This document shows, in pieces, positions 1-7,591 of a stretch of 64,000 nt of DNA. How positions within the stretch are numbered: position 1 is the first letter of the stretch; each line of letters starts with the position of its first letter. The stretch lies in contig CP049781.1 in assembly GCA_011082265.1 (NCBI GenBank), forward strand, positions 1,493,501 to 1,557,500. The letters are read 5' to 3'. Below the pieces are notes generated by a model. The model was not told the DNA's origin and did no database searches. It saw only the letters and a program-made list of their open reading frames with translations. A program made the translations under genes and the position numbers. The stretch comes from Candidatus Lachnocurva vaginae. Lineage in GTDB: Bacteria; Bacillota; Clostridia; Lachnospirales; Lachnospiraceae.

Positions 1-1151
1 GATACATTTTTTAAAATATTTGTATCGAAAGAATATGTAATATTATTTTCATTTCTCTTTCTTTCTTCAGCAAGATTTATAATTCTATCCAAAAGCTCCT
101 TATACTTAATTCCCAAAGGTTCAAATAAATAAAACGCAAGTGAACCCGGAATAGTATTAATTTCATTAAAATAATACTTATTTGTATCGACATCTATCAT
201 AAAATCAAGTCTTGCTACTCCATTACATCCTAAAATTTTAAACGATTTTATAGCCAATTTTTTGATATCATCATACATATCCTTATCAATTTTTGCAGGA
301 ATCTGCCTCTTTAAAGAAGCCATTCCTCTCGAATCTTCCGACTTTTGTCCATTTCCATATTTGTCCTCGTAGGATAAAATATCCTTTGTGTGCATAGGCT
401 CTTCTATTTCTGAAGCTAAGGCATCTATTTCATTTCCCAAAACTGCACAGTTTACTTCTCTTAAATTTAAAATTGCATGCTCGCACAAAATATTTTGTGC
501 ATACAAAAATGCATTATCGATTGAATCAACCAGTTCACTTCTTTCCTTTGCAACGCTAATTCCAACACTTGAGCCTAAATCTATCGGTTTTACAATAATA
601 GGATATCCTATAGATTCTTCAATTTTTTCAATCATCTTATCTATATTTTCATAATCTCCCATATTGAATTTCATTGCAGAAAGTACAGGAATATCATTTT
701 CTCTTAAAAGAACTTTTTGAATATATTTATCCATTCCGACTGCAGAAGCTGTTACATCAGAGCCTGCAAAAGTAGCACCCACTGTTTTAAGATACCCTTG
801 AAGTGCTCCATCCTCCTCATTAGTCCCGTGAACTACAGGGATTACTAAATCAACAGGCCATTCTTCTCTTTTCTTAAATAAAGAATTATGCTCCGTAATA
901 AATTTGCATTCTCCATCATCGTTTATAAGAATAACTTTTTTGGATTCTCTTATAACTTTATCTATATCCTTAAAATTATCAATATTTGATATCAAATCCC
1001 CTACATACATTTCATTTTTCTTTGAAATATACACAGGAAATACATCATATTTATCTTTATCAATATTGTTATATGCCTGAAGTCCCGAAATTATCGAAAC
1101 TTCATGTTCTACGCTTTTACCGCCGAAAAGAATTGCTACTCTTAATTTCAT
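1..1151 (-). CDS. ddl: D-alanine--D-alanine ligase, C-terminus beyond the window edge
   Basis: Cytoplasmic ATP-grasp enzyme joining two D-alanines for the peptidoglycan stem peptide. I translated the minus strand from the ATG at 1149-1151. It opens with MKLRVAILFGGKSVEHEVS, the N-terminal glycine-rich motif of the family, and carries PVVHGTNEEDGALQG near residue 100, also typical. An ATP-grasp region follows (PIIVKPIDLGSS; later ARLDFMID and NEINTIPG). The frame is open to position 1 without a stop, so 383 residues are visible and the end is missing. An AAGGA ribosome site precedes the ATG. The MurF-like gene lies 77 bp upstream on the same strand, and its substrate is the dipeptide made here, so the two probably form one transcript. 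Confidence 0.93.
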   Translation of the reverse strand, partial: MKLRVAILFGGKSVEHEVSIISGLQAYNNIDKDKYDVFPVYISKKNEMYVGDLISNIDNFKDIDKVIRESKKVILINDDGECKFITEHNSLFKKREEWPVDLVIPVVHGTNEEDGALQGYLKTVGATFAGSDVTASAVGMDKYIQKVLLRENDIPVLSAMKFNMGDYENIDKMIEKIEESIGYPIIVKPIDLGSSVGISVAKERSELVDSIDNAFLYAQNILCEHAILNLREVNCAVLGNEIDALASEIEEPMHTKDILSYEDKYGNGQKSEDSRGMASLKRQIPAKIDKDMYDDIKKLAIKSFKILGCNGVARLDFMIDVDTNKYYFNEINTIPGSLAFYLFEPLGIKYKELLDRIINLAEERKRNENNITYSFDTNILKNV

Positions 1152-1228
1152 TTTTTCCTTGTCCTTCTTTAATGCATTACTTAATCAATATCTTATTTAA
1201 AAATACTTATCTATTGAATTATTTTATA

Positions 1229-2848
1229 CTAATAATTGTCCGTTAAATCGTTTTCCAAAAGCACGAATTTTTTCTTATCTTCTGCATTTATTTTGGTCAC
1301 AAATTCCATAGCTTCCGAAAGTCGTTCACATACGAAAATCTTATTTTTATCAAAACTTTTTTCTATAAGTCCTTCATATATAGGCTTTGTATGTTTTTCT
1401 CCTACAAGTGCTACATAGTCACAGCACTCTGCAGCATAATTTCCGAATGCTTTATTATATTCTTCTTCTTTATCTCCCAGTTCAACCATCCCTGGAGTTA
1501 TAAGTATCTTAACTCCCGAAAACATAGCTAAAGTTTCAACTGCCGCTTTTGAACCTACCGGATTTGAGTTATAAGCATCATCTATTATTGTTATATTTCC
1601 CTTAGGTATAATTGAAAGTCTGTGCGGTGCCGGTCTAAGTCTTCTTACTTGTGTTTTTAATTTATTTAAAGGAATCCCATAAATATTTGCTACTGCAATA
1701 GCCCCTACAACATTTATAACATTATGTGCTCCGATAAGCTTCATCTGATATGTCTCTATTTCTCCATTAGGAGTATGCATTGTAAATTCTGTTCCTATAT
1801 CATTTACTTTAACATCAGTTGCATAATAGCCATTTATAAATAATTCTGGATTTTTTGTCTCTTTTTTCCCATTTACATAGTATGGCACTATATCTTTATA
1901 TTTTTCGCAATTATTTCTTACATAATCGCAGTCCATATTTAAAAATAAGCGTCCATTTCCTTTTTGATTCACTGCATCTCCAAGTTCATATTTTGTGGAA
2001 ACAATATTTTCCATGGAAAGAAAAGTTTCAAGATGCTGAGGCCCTATAGATGTGATAACTCCGTCGTCTGGATGTGCAATATCACAAAGCTCTTTTATTT
2101 CTCCAACCTTTCTTGCACCCATTTCACAAAGAAAAATTTCTGTATCGGGTTTTATATCCTCTCTTATAGTTTTTACAATTCCCATAGGTGTATTAAAGCT
2201 TGCAGGTGTTTTTACAACATTAAATTTCGCTTTAAGAAGCGTCTCAAGATAATATTTTACGCTTGTTTTCCCATAACTCCCCGTAATACCTATAATTCTC
2301 ATATCCGGCATCTTTTTAAGAATTTTCTTTGCATCATTTATATAATAATTTCTTACATATTTTTCCATAGGATAATTTATGATATTGGATAAAATCATAA
2401 GATATGGAGAAATAATAGCCCATATTCCCATAAAAGCGTAGCTATACCCGATTTTTTTACTTATTAAAAATCCGACCGCTGCTGCTAAAATTAAATTTAA
2501 AATTAAGTATGTAATAAAAAGCCTTTTAGCTCTATCAGTCCAAACAAGTGGCTTTTTCATTGGAAGCTTCTCTATTTTTATATAATAAATAAGCATAACT
2601 ATTGCTATAAATACATAAAAAATTCCAATAAATCCTTCCTTACTTACCTCTAAGGCTATTTCTACCAACAATCCGAAGATAAGTGACAAAAGAAGAACTC
2701 TCTGTCTTTCATTAAATTTTTCAAGCCAAACCGCATGTTCAGAATTTATATATGTATTTTGCTGAAACATGTGAAGATTATATACTCCGATAAAATACAT
2801 AGCGATTATAGTTATCACAAGAGAAATTATGTCTATAATGAGTGTCAT
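1229..2848 (-). CDS. Membrane-anchored MurF-like Mur ligase
   Basis: Mur-ligase family protein, probably adding D-Ala-D-Ala to the UDP-MurNAc peptide (inferred from the family and the adjacent ddl). The central ATP domain has the P-loop GITGSYGKTS at residues 187-196, EMGAR, and the C-terminal ligase motif PAPHRLS followed by DDAYNSNP, all MurF-like. The first 180 residues are unusual: instead of the soluble UDP-MurNAc-binding domain there are about four or five hydrophobic segments (about 1-25, 51-92, 108-152). The total is 539 residues against about 450 for classic MurF. The ATG at 2848 follows GGAG. It could be the only MurF or a paralogue acting on a lipid-linked or otherwise membrane-associated substrate. 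Confidence 0.82.
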   Translation of the reverse strand: MTLIIDIISLVITIIAMYFIGVYNLHMFQQNTYINSEHAVWLEKFNERQRVLLLSLIFGLLVEIALEVSKEGFIGIFYVFIAIVMLIYYIKIEKLPMKKPLVWTDRAKRLFITYLILNLILAAAVGFLISKKIGYSYAFMGIWAIISPYLMILSNIINYPMEKYVRNYYINDAKKILKKMPDMRIIGITGSYGKTSVKYYLETLLKAKFNVVKTPASFNTPMGIVKTIREDIKPDTEIFLCEMGARKVGEIKELCDIAHPDDGVITSIGPQHLETFLSMENIVSTKYELGDAVNQKGNGRLFLNMDCDYVRNNCEKYKDIVPYYVNGKKETKNPELFINGYYATDVKVNDIGTEFTMHTPNGEIETYQMKLIGAHNVINVVGAIAVANIYGIPLNKLKTQVRRLRPAPHRLSIIPKGNITIIDDAYNSNPVGSKAAVETLAMFSGVKILITPGMVELGDKEEEYNKAFGNYAAECCDYVALVGEKHTKPIYEGLIEKSFDKNKIFVCERLSEAMEFVTKINAEDKKKFVLLENDLTDNY

Positions 2849-2926
2849 CTTTTACTCCAATATTAAATATCGAAAATTAAATTAAAAGCCGAAGCTTTTC
2901 TAAAGCTAAGTCCAAATTTTTGAAGC

Positions 2927-3703
2927 CTAAACCAAAAATGCACGAATGATTTTCTTAAACACTAACGGCTTTTCTAAAAATGAAAAATGTCCCGTTCCTT
3001 CAATCACTGCAAGGGATGCGTTCTTAATTTTACTTTCCATAATTTTTGCATCATTTAAAGGCGTAGCATCATCCTTATCTCCCCAAATAAGAAGAGTTTC
3101 AGGCTCTATATATTGTAACTTATCAGTAAGATCATGATTTACCGACTTTACAAGACATTTTTTCATCATATCACTTGCATTTTTATAATCTTCCGAGCCC
3201 TGATTATGCATCCAAATATCTATCATATAGGAAAAGAAGAAATATATGAAAGGCAAATGAAATAATTTTTTCTTTATTTTATAAAGCTTAATTTTAAATT
3301 TCTGCTTTGCACTTCTTTTAGGCATTATACCTGCACTGTCAATAAGAACTATTTTTTCAATATTAAAATCGACTTTATTTGAAGAAAGATATATTATAAT
3401 TCTTCCTCCATACGAATGTCCTATTAGCGTAGCCTGTTTAATCCCAATTTTTTCAAAGAATTTAAGGCAAAAAGCTGAATATTCCGAAACTCCCCAAGGT
3501 GATAAAGGTTCATCACTTTCTCCGAATCCCGGCAAATCAAAAACTACCACCTTATAATTGTCACAGATAGCTTTTGCTATACTGTCATATATTTCAATGC
3601 TTGTTCCCCAGCCTTCCAAAATTACAGCGGTTTTATCTCCGCTTCCATATTCCTTGTAGCGGATATTTAATCCATCCACCTGTATTTTCACATTGTTCTC
3701 CAA
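2927..3703 (-). CDS. Alpha/beta hydrolase
   Basis: A 258-residue single-domain alpha/beta-hydrolase fold protein, probably cytoplasmic since no signal peptide is seen. The nucleophile elbow GHSYGG puts the serine at residue 97. The acid is probably D211 in WGDKDDATP and the base H239 in GTGHF, so the triad is complete. The early motif GWGTS is where the oxyanion-hole residues normally sit. A cap-like insert rich in aromatic residues lies around 130-175. The substrate cannot be told from sequence; small esters or acyl compounds are usual for this family. It lies 78 bp downstream of the XRE regulator and 78 bp upstream of the MurF-like gene, all on the same strand. Confidence 0.8.
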   Translation of the reverse strand: MENNVKIQVDGLNIRYKEYGSGDKTAVILEGWGTSIEIYDSIAKAICDNYKVVVFDLPGFGESDEPLSPWGVSEYSAFCLKFFEKIGIKQATLIGHSYGGRIIIYLSSNKVDFNIEKIVLIDSAGIMPKRSAKQKFKIKLYKIKKKLFHLPFIYFFFSYMIDIWMHNQGSEDYKNASDMMKKCLVKSVNHDLTDKLQYIEPETLLIWGDKDDATPLNDAKIMESKIKNASLAVIEGTGHFSFLEKPLVFKKIIRAFLV

Positions 3704-3777
3704 TTCTTATTCTATCAAACAAAAAGCATAGTAAATATAACGCTTTTAGAAAACATCTTCAAGTTATGTGCTTAATT

Positions 3778-4737
3778 TTATAAAATAAATATTATTCTAT
3801 TTGCATCTTTTAATTTATCTTCTTTAGATATTTTAGAATTGGAAAATATTTTATGCTTTTTGGGGTTTGAAAATCCGATCATTGTATCAACAGCTAATAT
3901 ATCTCTATTAAAATCTTCTTTTTTACCTACCACTTTAGAAAGACATGCATGATTATAAAAAAGTGACTTAATTACATGTAAGCTTCCCATATGCTTCGCA
4001 TATTTCCAACCTATAGCAAGCATCTCATCAGCCTTTTTTAAAGCTCCACTTTTTAAAAATATATATGCCTTATTATTATATAATCCTGCAAGTTCCCTAT
4101 GTTTTTTATCTTCATTTAAACAAAACTTCTCCAAGTTATGAATAAGCATATCAAGATAAGATAAAGCTTTTTCATTGTCTCCCGTTAAATGGATTAAAAT
4201 GCAATAAATATTTAATGTCATAGTTTCTGAATAATTTATTCTTTTTGAGAAAAATTTTTCGATTTGAGATATATCGGATGGATTAAATAGTTTATTTATA
4301 AATACTTTATATCGTTCATGAATAGAATTTACTTTTTCGCAGTTAGCAAGATTTTCTTTAAAATATGAATAATTACAAATAAGTTCCCAAAGGATATTGC
4401 TCCATTCAAGTAAATGCTCTCCGGGATTACCTTCCCATTCTTTTTTTAATTCATCTAATTTTTTAATTACATCATCTCCTTTTACATTTTCCATAAAATA
4501 TAAAAGCTTTTTGAATTCCTTTGAATGAATATATAATTCTTCATCTGTTTCATGAAAATCTTTCAGTAAATTTATAATTGTTTTATAAGCTCGGCTGCAA
4601 GATTGAATTTCCCCATTTTCAATTCTTGAAACCGTACTTGTAGAGCAATCTATTATCTCTGCCAAATCTTCCTGTGTAAGTCCCCTTTTTTTCCTATAAT
4701 CTTTTAAGTCTTTTCCTATGTAACATTTACTTCCCAT
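3778..4737 (-). CDS. XRE-family transcriptional regulator with TPR-like C-terminal region
   Basis: A 319-residue protein with an N-terminal helix-turn-helix of the Cro/CI (XRE) type at residues about 8-62 (KDLKDYRKKRGLTQEDLAEI, then STSTVSRIENG). The remaining 250 residues are helical and leucine-rich and look like TPR-type repeats (for example LYNNKAYIFLKSGALKKADE). That plan, one HTH plus a helical sensor, is the one used by Rgg/PlcR-type regulators that read a peptide or a protein partner; placing it in that class is an inference. No short peptide gene was found beside it. The ATG follows AAGGGGAG. Targets are unknown, with the hydrolase immediately downstream the simplest candidate. Confidence 0.78.
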   Translation of the reverse strand: MGSKCYIGKDLKDYRKKRGLTQEDLAEIIDCSTSTVSRIENGEIQSCSRAYKTIINLLKDFHETDEELYIHSKEFKKLLYFMENVKGDDVIKKLDELKKEWEGNPGEHLLEWSNILWELICNYSYFKENLANCEKVNSIHERYKVFINKLFNPSDISQIEKFFSKRINYSETMTLNIYCILIHLTGDNEKALSYLDMLIHNLEKFCLNEDKKHRELAGLYNNKAYIFLKSGALKKADEMLAIGWKYAKHMGSLHVIKSLFYNHACLSKVVGKKEDFNRDILAVDTMIGFSNPKKHKIFSNSKISKEDKLKDANRIIFIL

Positions 4738-4780
4738 AATTCTTCTCCCCTTAAAATAAAATCTTTAAAGCATAGTAAAG

Positions 4781-4824
4781 CCCCAAAAGAGTTTTCCTTA
4801 TTGGAACATATCTCTTTTGAGGCC
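4781..4824 (-). terminator. Intrinsic terminator after hpf
   Basis: A 12-bp inverted repeat (GCCCCAAAAGAG at 4781-4792 and CTCTTTTGAGGC at 4813-4824, one G-T pair) lies just downstream of the hpf stop on the minus strand. The tail on that strand is only a short T run (GGGGCTTTAC). On the plus strand the stem is followed by TTCTTTT, but no plus-strand gene ends here. hpf is therefore the likely user. Confidence 0.65.
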
Positions 4825-4856
4825 TTCTTTTAAAGTTTTTTAAATTTTTTAAATTT

Positions 4857-5393
4857 TTAAAAATCTTCCGGTTCTATGAGTCCGTATGTATTGCCTTTTC
4901 TTTTATAGACCACATTAACCTCATCTGTATCTGCATTTTTAAATACAAAGAAGCTATGTCCCAACAGTTCCATCTGAAGACATGCATCTTCAGCATACAT
5001 AGGTTTAAGTCCGAATTTTTTAGTCCTTACTATTGAAATCGTCGGTTCTTCTTCTTTTATTTCAGTACTAAGGAACGATTGTTTAAAATTGGTCGCAGCA
5101 TCCTGTTTAATTGTAATCATCCTATCCCTGTACTTTTTAAGCTGCTTTTCTATAGTTTCCTCAACCCTGTCTATTGAAATATACATATCGTCGCTTACCT
5201 GCTCCGACCTTACTGTATGCCTCTTCATAAGAATTGTTGCTTCAGCTTTTTGCCTATCCTTTTCAACGCTAAGCGTTACCTTACATAAAGTATCCTCACT
5301 TATATATTTATCAAGCTTGGAAAGCCTTTCCTCGACTGCTGCTTTTAATCCTTCTGTAAGTTCTATTTTTTTTCCTGTGATTATTAGTCTCAT
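4857..5393 (-). CDS. hpf: Long-form ribosome hibernation promoting factor
   Basis: Binds the 30S decoding region and joins 70S ribosomes into inactive 100S dimers in slow growth. At 178 residues it is the long form: an N-terminal ribosome-binding domain (residues 1 to about 100, starting MRLIITGKKIELT and containing VTLSVEKDRQKAEATI) and a C-terminal dimerisation domain (about 120-178, from SIVRTKKFGLKPM to the end). It is a single gene with its own terminator downstream and an AT-rich upstream region. On the minus strand there TGATATAAT reads as an extended -10. The next gene upstream is divergent. Confidence 0.93.
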   Translation of the reverse strand: MRLIITGKKIELTEGLKAAVEERLSKLDKYISEDTLCKVTLSVEKDRQKAEATILMKRHTVRSEQVSDDMYISIDRVEETIEKQLKKYRDRMITIKQDAATNFKQSFLSTEIKEEEPTISIVRTKKFGLKPMYAEDACLQMELLGHSFFVFKNADTDEVNVVYKRKGNTYGLIEPEDF

Positions 5394-5626
5394 ATTTCTT
5401 CTGCCCCTCTTTTATAATAAATATTGTTTTGTGTCATTATATCACAGTTGTCTTATAATTTACCACTTATAAATTATAAATTTTCACTATTATATAATAA
5501 TAACTATGATATAATTTCTGCTGAAAAGCTTAATTGTAATAATTATGCGATTTTACAACATTTTTATAAAAGATTTATACTAATTTCCAATATAAAAGCT
5601 TTATTAACTTTTATGAAAGGGTTCTT

Positions 5627-6421
5627 ATGATGAAAATCACAAATGCAAACTTTAATATAAATAACGAGTCTGGTGCAAATGACGAATTTCACCCAAAATA
5701 TGCATATATATCAGGAGCTTCAAGGGGAATAGGGAAAGCTGTTGCAATAGAATTTGCAAAAAGCGGATACAACTTAGCACTTTCATGCAAAAAAAGGAAA
5801 AGTGAGCTTGAATCCCTTTCCAAAGCCTTGGAGAAAGATTTTCATATAAAAGTAATTACATTCATAGGAGATGTAAGCGACTTTACTTTTATGGAAAATA
5901 TGTATAAAGAGATTGAAAAAAATTTCCCACACATAGACTGTGTTGTAAACAATGCAGGAATTTCTTATACTAATTTGATTACCGAAACTCCTGTTGAAAA
6001 ATGGCAGGAAGTAATAAATACAAATTTATCAAGCATTTTTTATTCAACAAAGCTTTTTGTTCCTAAGATGATAAAAAGGAAAATCGGAAGCATTATAAAT
6101 ATTTCTTCTATGTGGGGAAGAGTCGGTGCTTCAATGGAAGTCTCCTACTCTGCATCAAAAGGCGGAGTAAATGCTTTTACTATGGCACTTGCAAAAGAAC
6201 TTGCTCCTTCAAATATTTCAGTTAATGCATTAGCTTGCGGTGTAATTGATACTGATATGAACAAAATGTATTCTGAAGATGAAATATCTTCTCTTATTAA
6301 CGAAATCCCCTTTTCTCGTTTAGGCACTCCTGAAGAAGTCGCAAAGTGTTGCCTATTTTTATCAAACTCACCTAAATATTTAACCGGTCAAATTATCGGA
6401 GTTGACGGAGGTTTCATATAA
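5627..6421 (+). CDS. Short-chain dehydrogenase/reductase, FabG-like
   Basis: NAD(P)H-dependent oxidoreductase of the classical SDR family, 264 residues, soluble. The cofactor motif GASRGIG is at 30-36, NNAG at 108-111, and the catalytic triad is S161 (NISS), Y174 and K178 (YSASK). It resembles 3-oxoacyl-ACP reductase (FabG), but no fatty-acid genes are nearby, so the substrate is open. The first 25 residues extend beyond the usual FabG start. Two adjacent ATGs (5627 and 5630) follow AAGGG, and the second has the better spacing. It appears monocistronic: tRNA-Gly and repeats lie downstream. Confidence 0.85.
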   Translation: MMKITNANFNINNESGANDEFHPKYAYISGASRGIGKAVAIEFAKSGYNLALSCKKRKSELESLSKALEKDFHIKVITFIGDVSDFTFMENMYKEIEKNFPHIDCVVNNAGISYTNLITETPVEKWQEVINTNLSSIFYSTKLFVPKMIKRKIGSIINISSMWGRVGASMEVSYSASKGGVNAFTMALAKELAPSNISVNALACGVIDTDMNKMYSEDEISSLINEIPFSRLGTPEEVAKCCLFLSNSPKYLTGQIIGVDGGFI

Positions 6422-6468
6422 AAAATATATTGTTATAGTATTGCATGAATCATAATGTAATGCTACTA

Positions 6469-6587
6469 TTAGTTACTATGTAAGATAATACTGGTATAGT
6501 TACTATTATAGTTACTATGTAATATAATACAGCTAGTAATTACCTCATAGTGTAATGCCTCTATTAATTTAATTGTAATTTAATTGT
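6469..6587 (+). repeat. Cluster of short repeats between the SDR gene and tRNA-Gly
   Basis: The palindrome ATAGTTACTAT occurs at 6496-6506 and again at 6508-6518, with a one-base variant at 6469-6479. The flanks are also similar, so the longer unit (palindrome plus GTAA.ATAATAC) occurs twice. A perfect tandem AATTTAATTGT pair follows at 6566-6576 and 6577-6587. No gene is seen in this gap of about 175 bp. The sites could be operators, or only AT-rich duplications. Confidence 0.55.
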
Positions 6588-6597
6588 TAATTAATAT

Positions 6598-6668
6598 GCA
6601 GATATAGTATATCGGTAGTACATCAGCTTCCCAAGCTGAGGAGGCGGGTTCGATTCCCGTTATCTGCT
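6598..6668 (+). tRNA. tRNA-Gly (anticodon CCC)
   Basis: A cloverleaf can be drawn. The acceptor stem is GCAGATA (6598-6604) with TATCTGC (6661-6667), and the discriminator is T at 6668, as expected for glycine. The anticodon stem is TCAGC/GCTGA with loop TTCCCAA, giving anticodon CCC. The T-arm contains GGTTCGATTCC. CCA is not encoded. Confidence 0.93.
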
Positions 6669-6757
6669 TTATTTTAAGATCCATAATATAAGTGTTTAAT
6701 GATATATCTATAACACTTTTTCGCATCTATAATAATTCACATCTATAAGGAGATTTT

Positions 6758-7537
6758 ATGACTTACGAAAAAGATATGCCCATCTTAGTTTTTGATTCTG
6801 GAGTAGGCGGAATCAGCGTGTTAAAAGAATTAGTAAAAGTTTTGCCTCATGAGAATTTTATATTTTTTGGTGATTCAAAGAATTCTCCTTATGGTACAAA
6901 ATCAGTAAAAGAAATTCAAAAACTTACTATAAATAATATAAAACATTTTTTTAATTTAGGCATAAAAGGACTTGTAATTGCATGTAATACAGCAACAAGT
7001 GCCTCTATTATTGAAGTAAGAAGGCAATTTCCTTCGCTTGCTATTGTAGGAATTGAGCCTGCTATAAAGCCTGCTGTAGCTGCATTTCCTAATGGAAGAA
7101 TCCTAATCATGGGAACACCTATAACAATTACCGGTAAGAACCTAAAAGAACTTATTGATTTATACAAAGGTGATTCAACACTAATCCCACTAGCATGTCC
7201 AGGGCTTATGGAATATGTTGAGCATAATAAAACAAATACTTATGAATTTAAAGAATTTTTAACGAATCTTTTAAAGCCTTACATAGAAAATCCTGTAGAT
7301 GCCTTTGTAACGGGCTGTACTCACTATCCATTTATAAGAAAAGAAATACAAAATACTCTTAAAAATAATCCGGTTTTTTTTGACGGAGCTAATGAAACTT
7401 CAAGAGCATTAAAAAGGCTTCTTTCAAGTAGAAATCTTTTAAGGGAAAATGGTAAAGGACATATCGAATTCTTAAGTAGCGATACATCTGAAGAAAAGAT
7501 AGCTCTTTTCAAAAATCTCTTTGAAAAAGACATATAA
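6758..7537 (+). CDS. murI: Glutamate racemase
   Basis: Interconverts L- and D-glutamate to supply D-Glu for peptidoglycan; cofactor-independent and cytoplasmic. The 259 residues are normal for the family. D13 and S14 lie in VFDSGVGG, and the two catalytic cysteines are C76 (IACNTATS) and C187 (TGCTHYP). The start is set by AAGGAG seven bases before the ATG. It is a single plus-strand gene with a strong terminator right after the stop. It supplies the same pathway as ddl, murA and murC elsewhere in the window. Confidence 0.96.
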   Translation: MTYEKDMPILVFDSGVGGISVLKELVKVLPHENFIFFGDSKNSPYGTKSVKEIQKLTINNIKHFFNLGIKGLVIACNTATSASIIEVRRQFPSLAIVGIEPAIKPAVAAFPNGRILIMGTPITITGKNLKELIDLYKGDSTLIPLACPGLMEYVEHNKTNTYEFKEFLTNLLKPYIENPVDAFVTGCTHYPFIRKEIQNTLKNNPVFFDGANETSRALKRLLSSRNLLRENGKGHIEFLSSDTSEEKIALFKNLFEKDI

Positions 7538-7544
7538 ATTAATT

Positions 7545-7591
7545 AAAAAAGCATATAACCATTTCATATTTCTGGTTATATGCTTTTTTTT
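7545..7591. terminator. Bidirectional terminator between murI and yhaN
   Basis: An 11-bp perfect stem, GCATATAACCA (7551-7561) with TGGTTATATGC (7573-7583), is flanked by A6 on the left and T8 on the right. It can therefore end transcripts on both strands. It lies between the convergent murI (plus) and yhaN (minus) genes and overlaps the yhaN stop codon. Confidence 0.9.

Noticed and set aside
6469..6587. Could the short repeats be a CRISPR remnant?
   Set aside because: Units are 11-26 bp, adjacent or overlapping, with no spacers of even length and no cas genes in the window.
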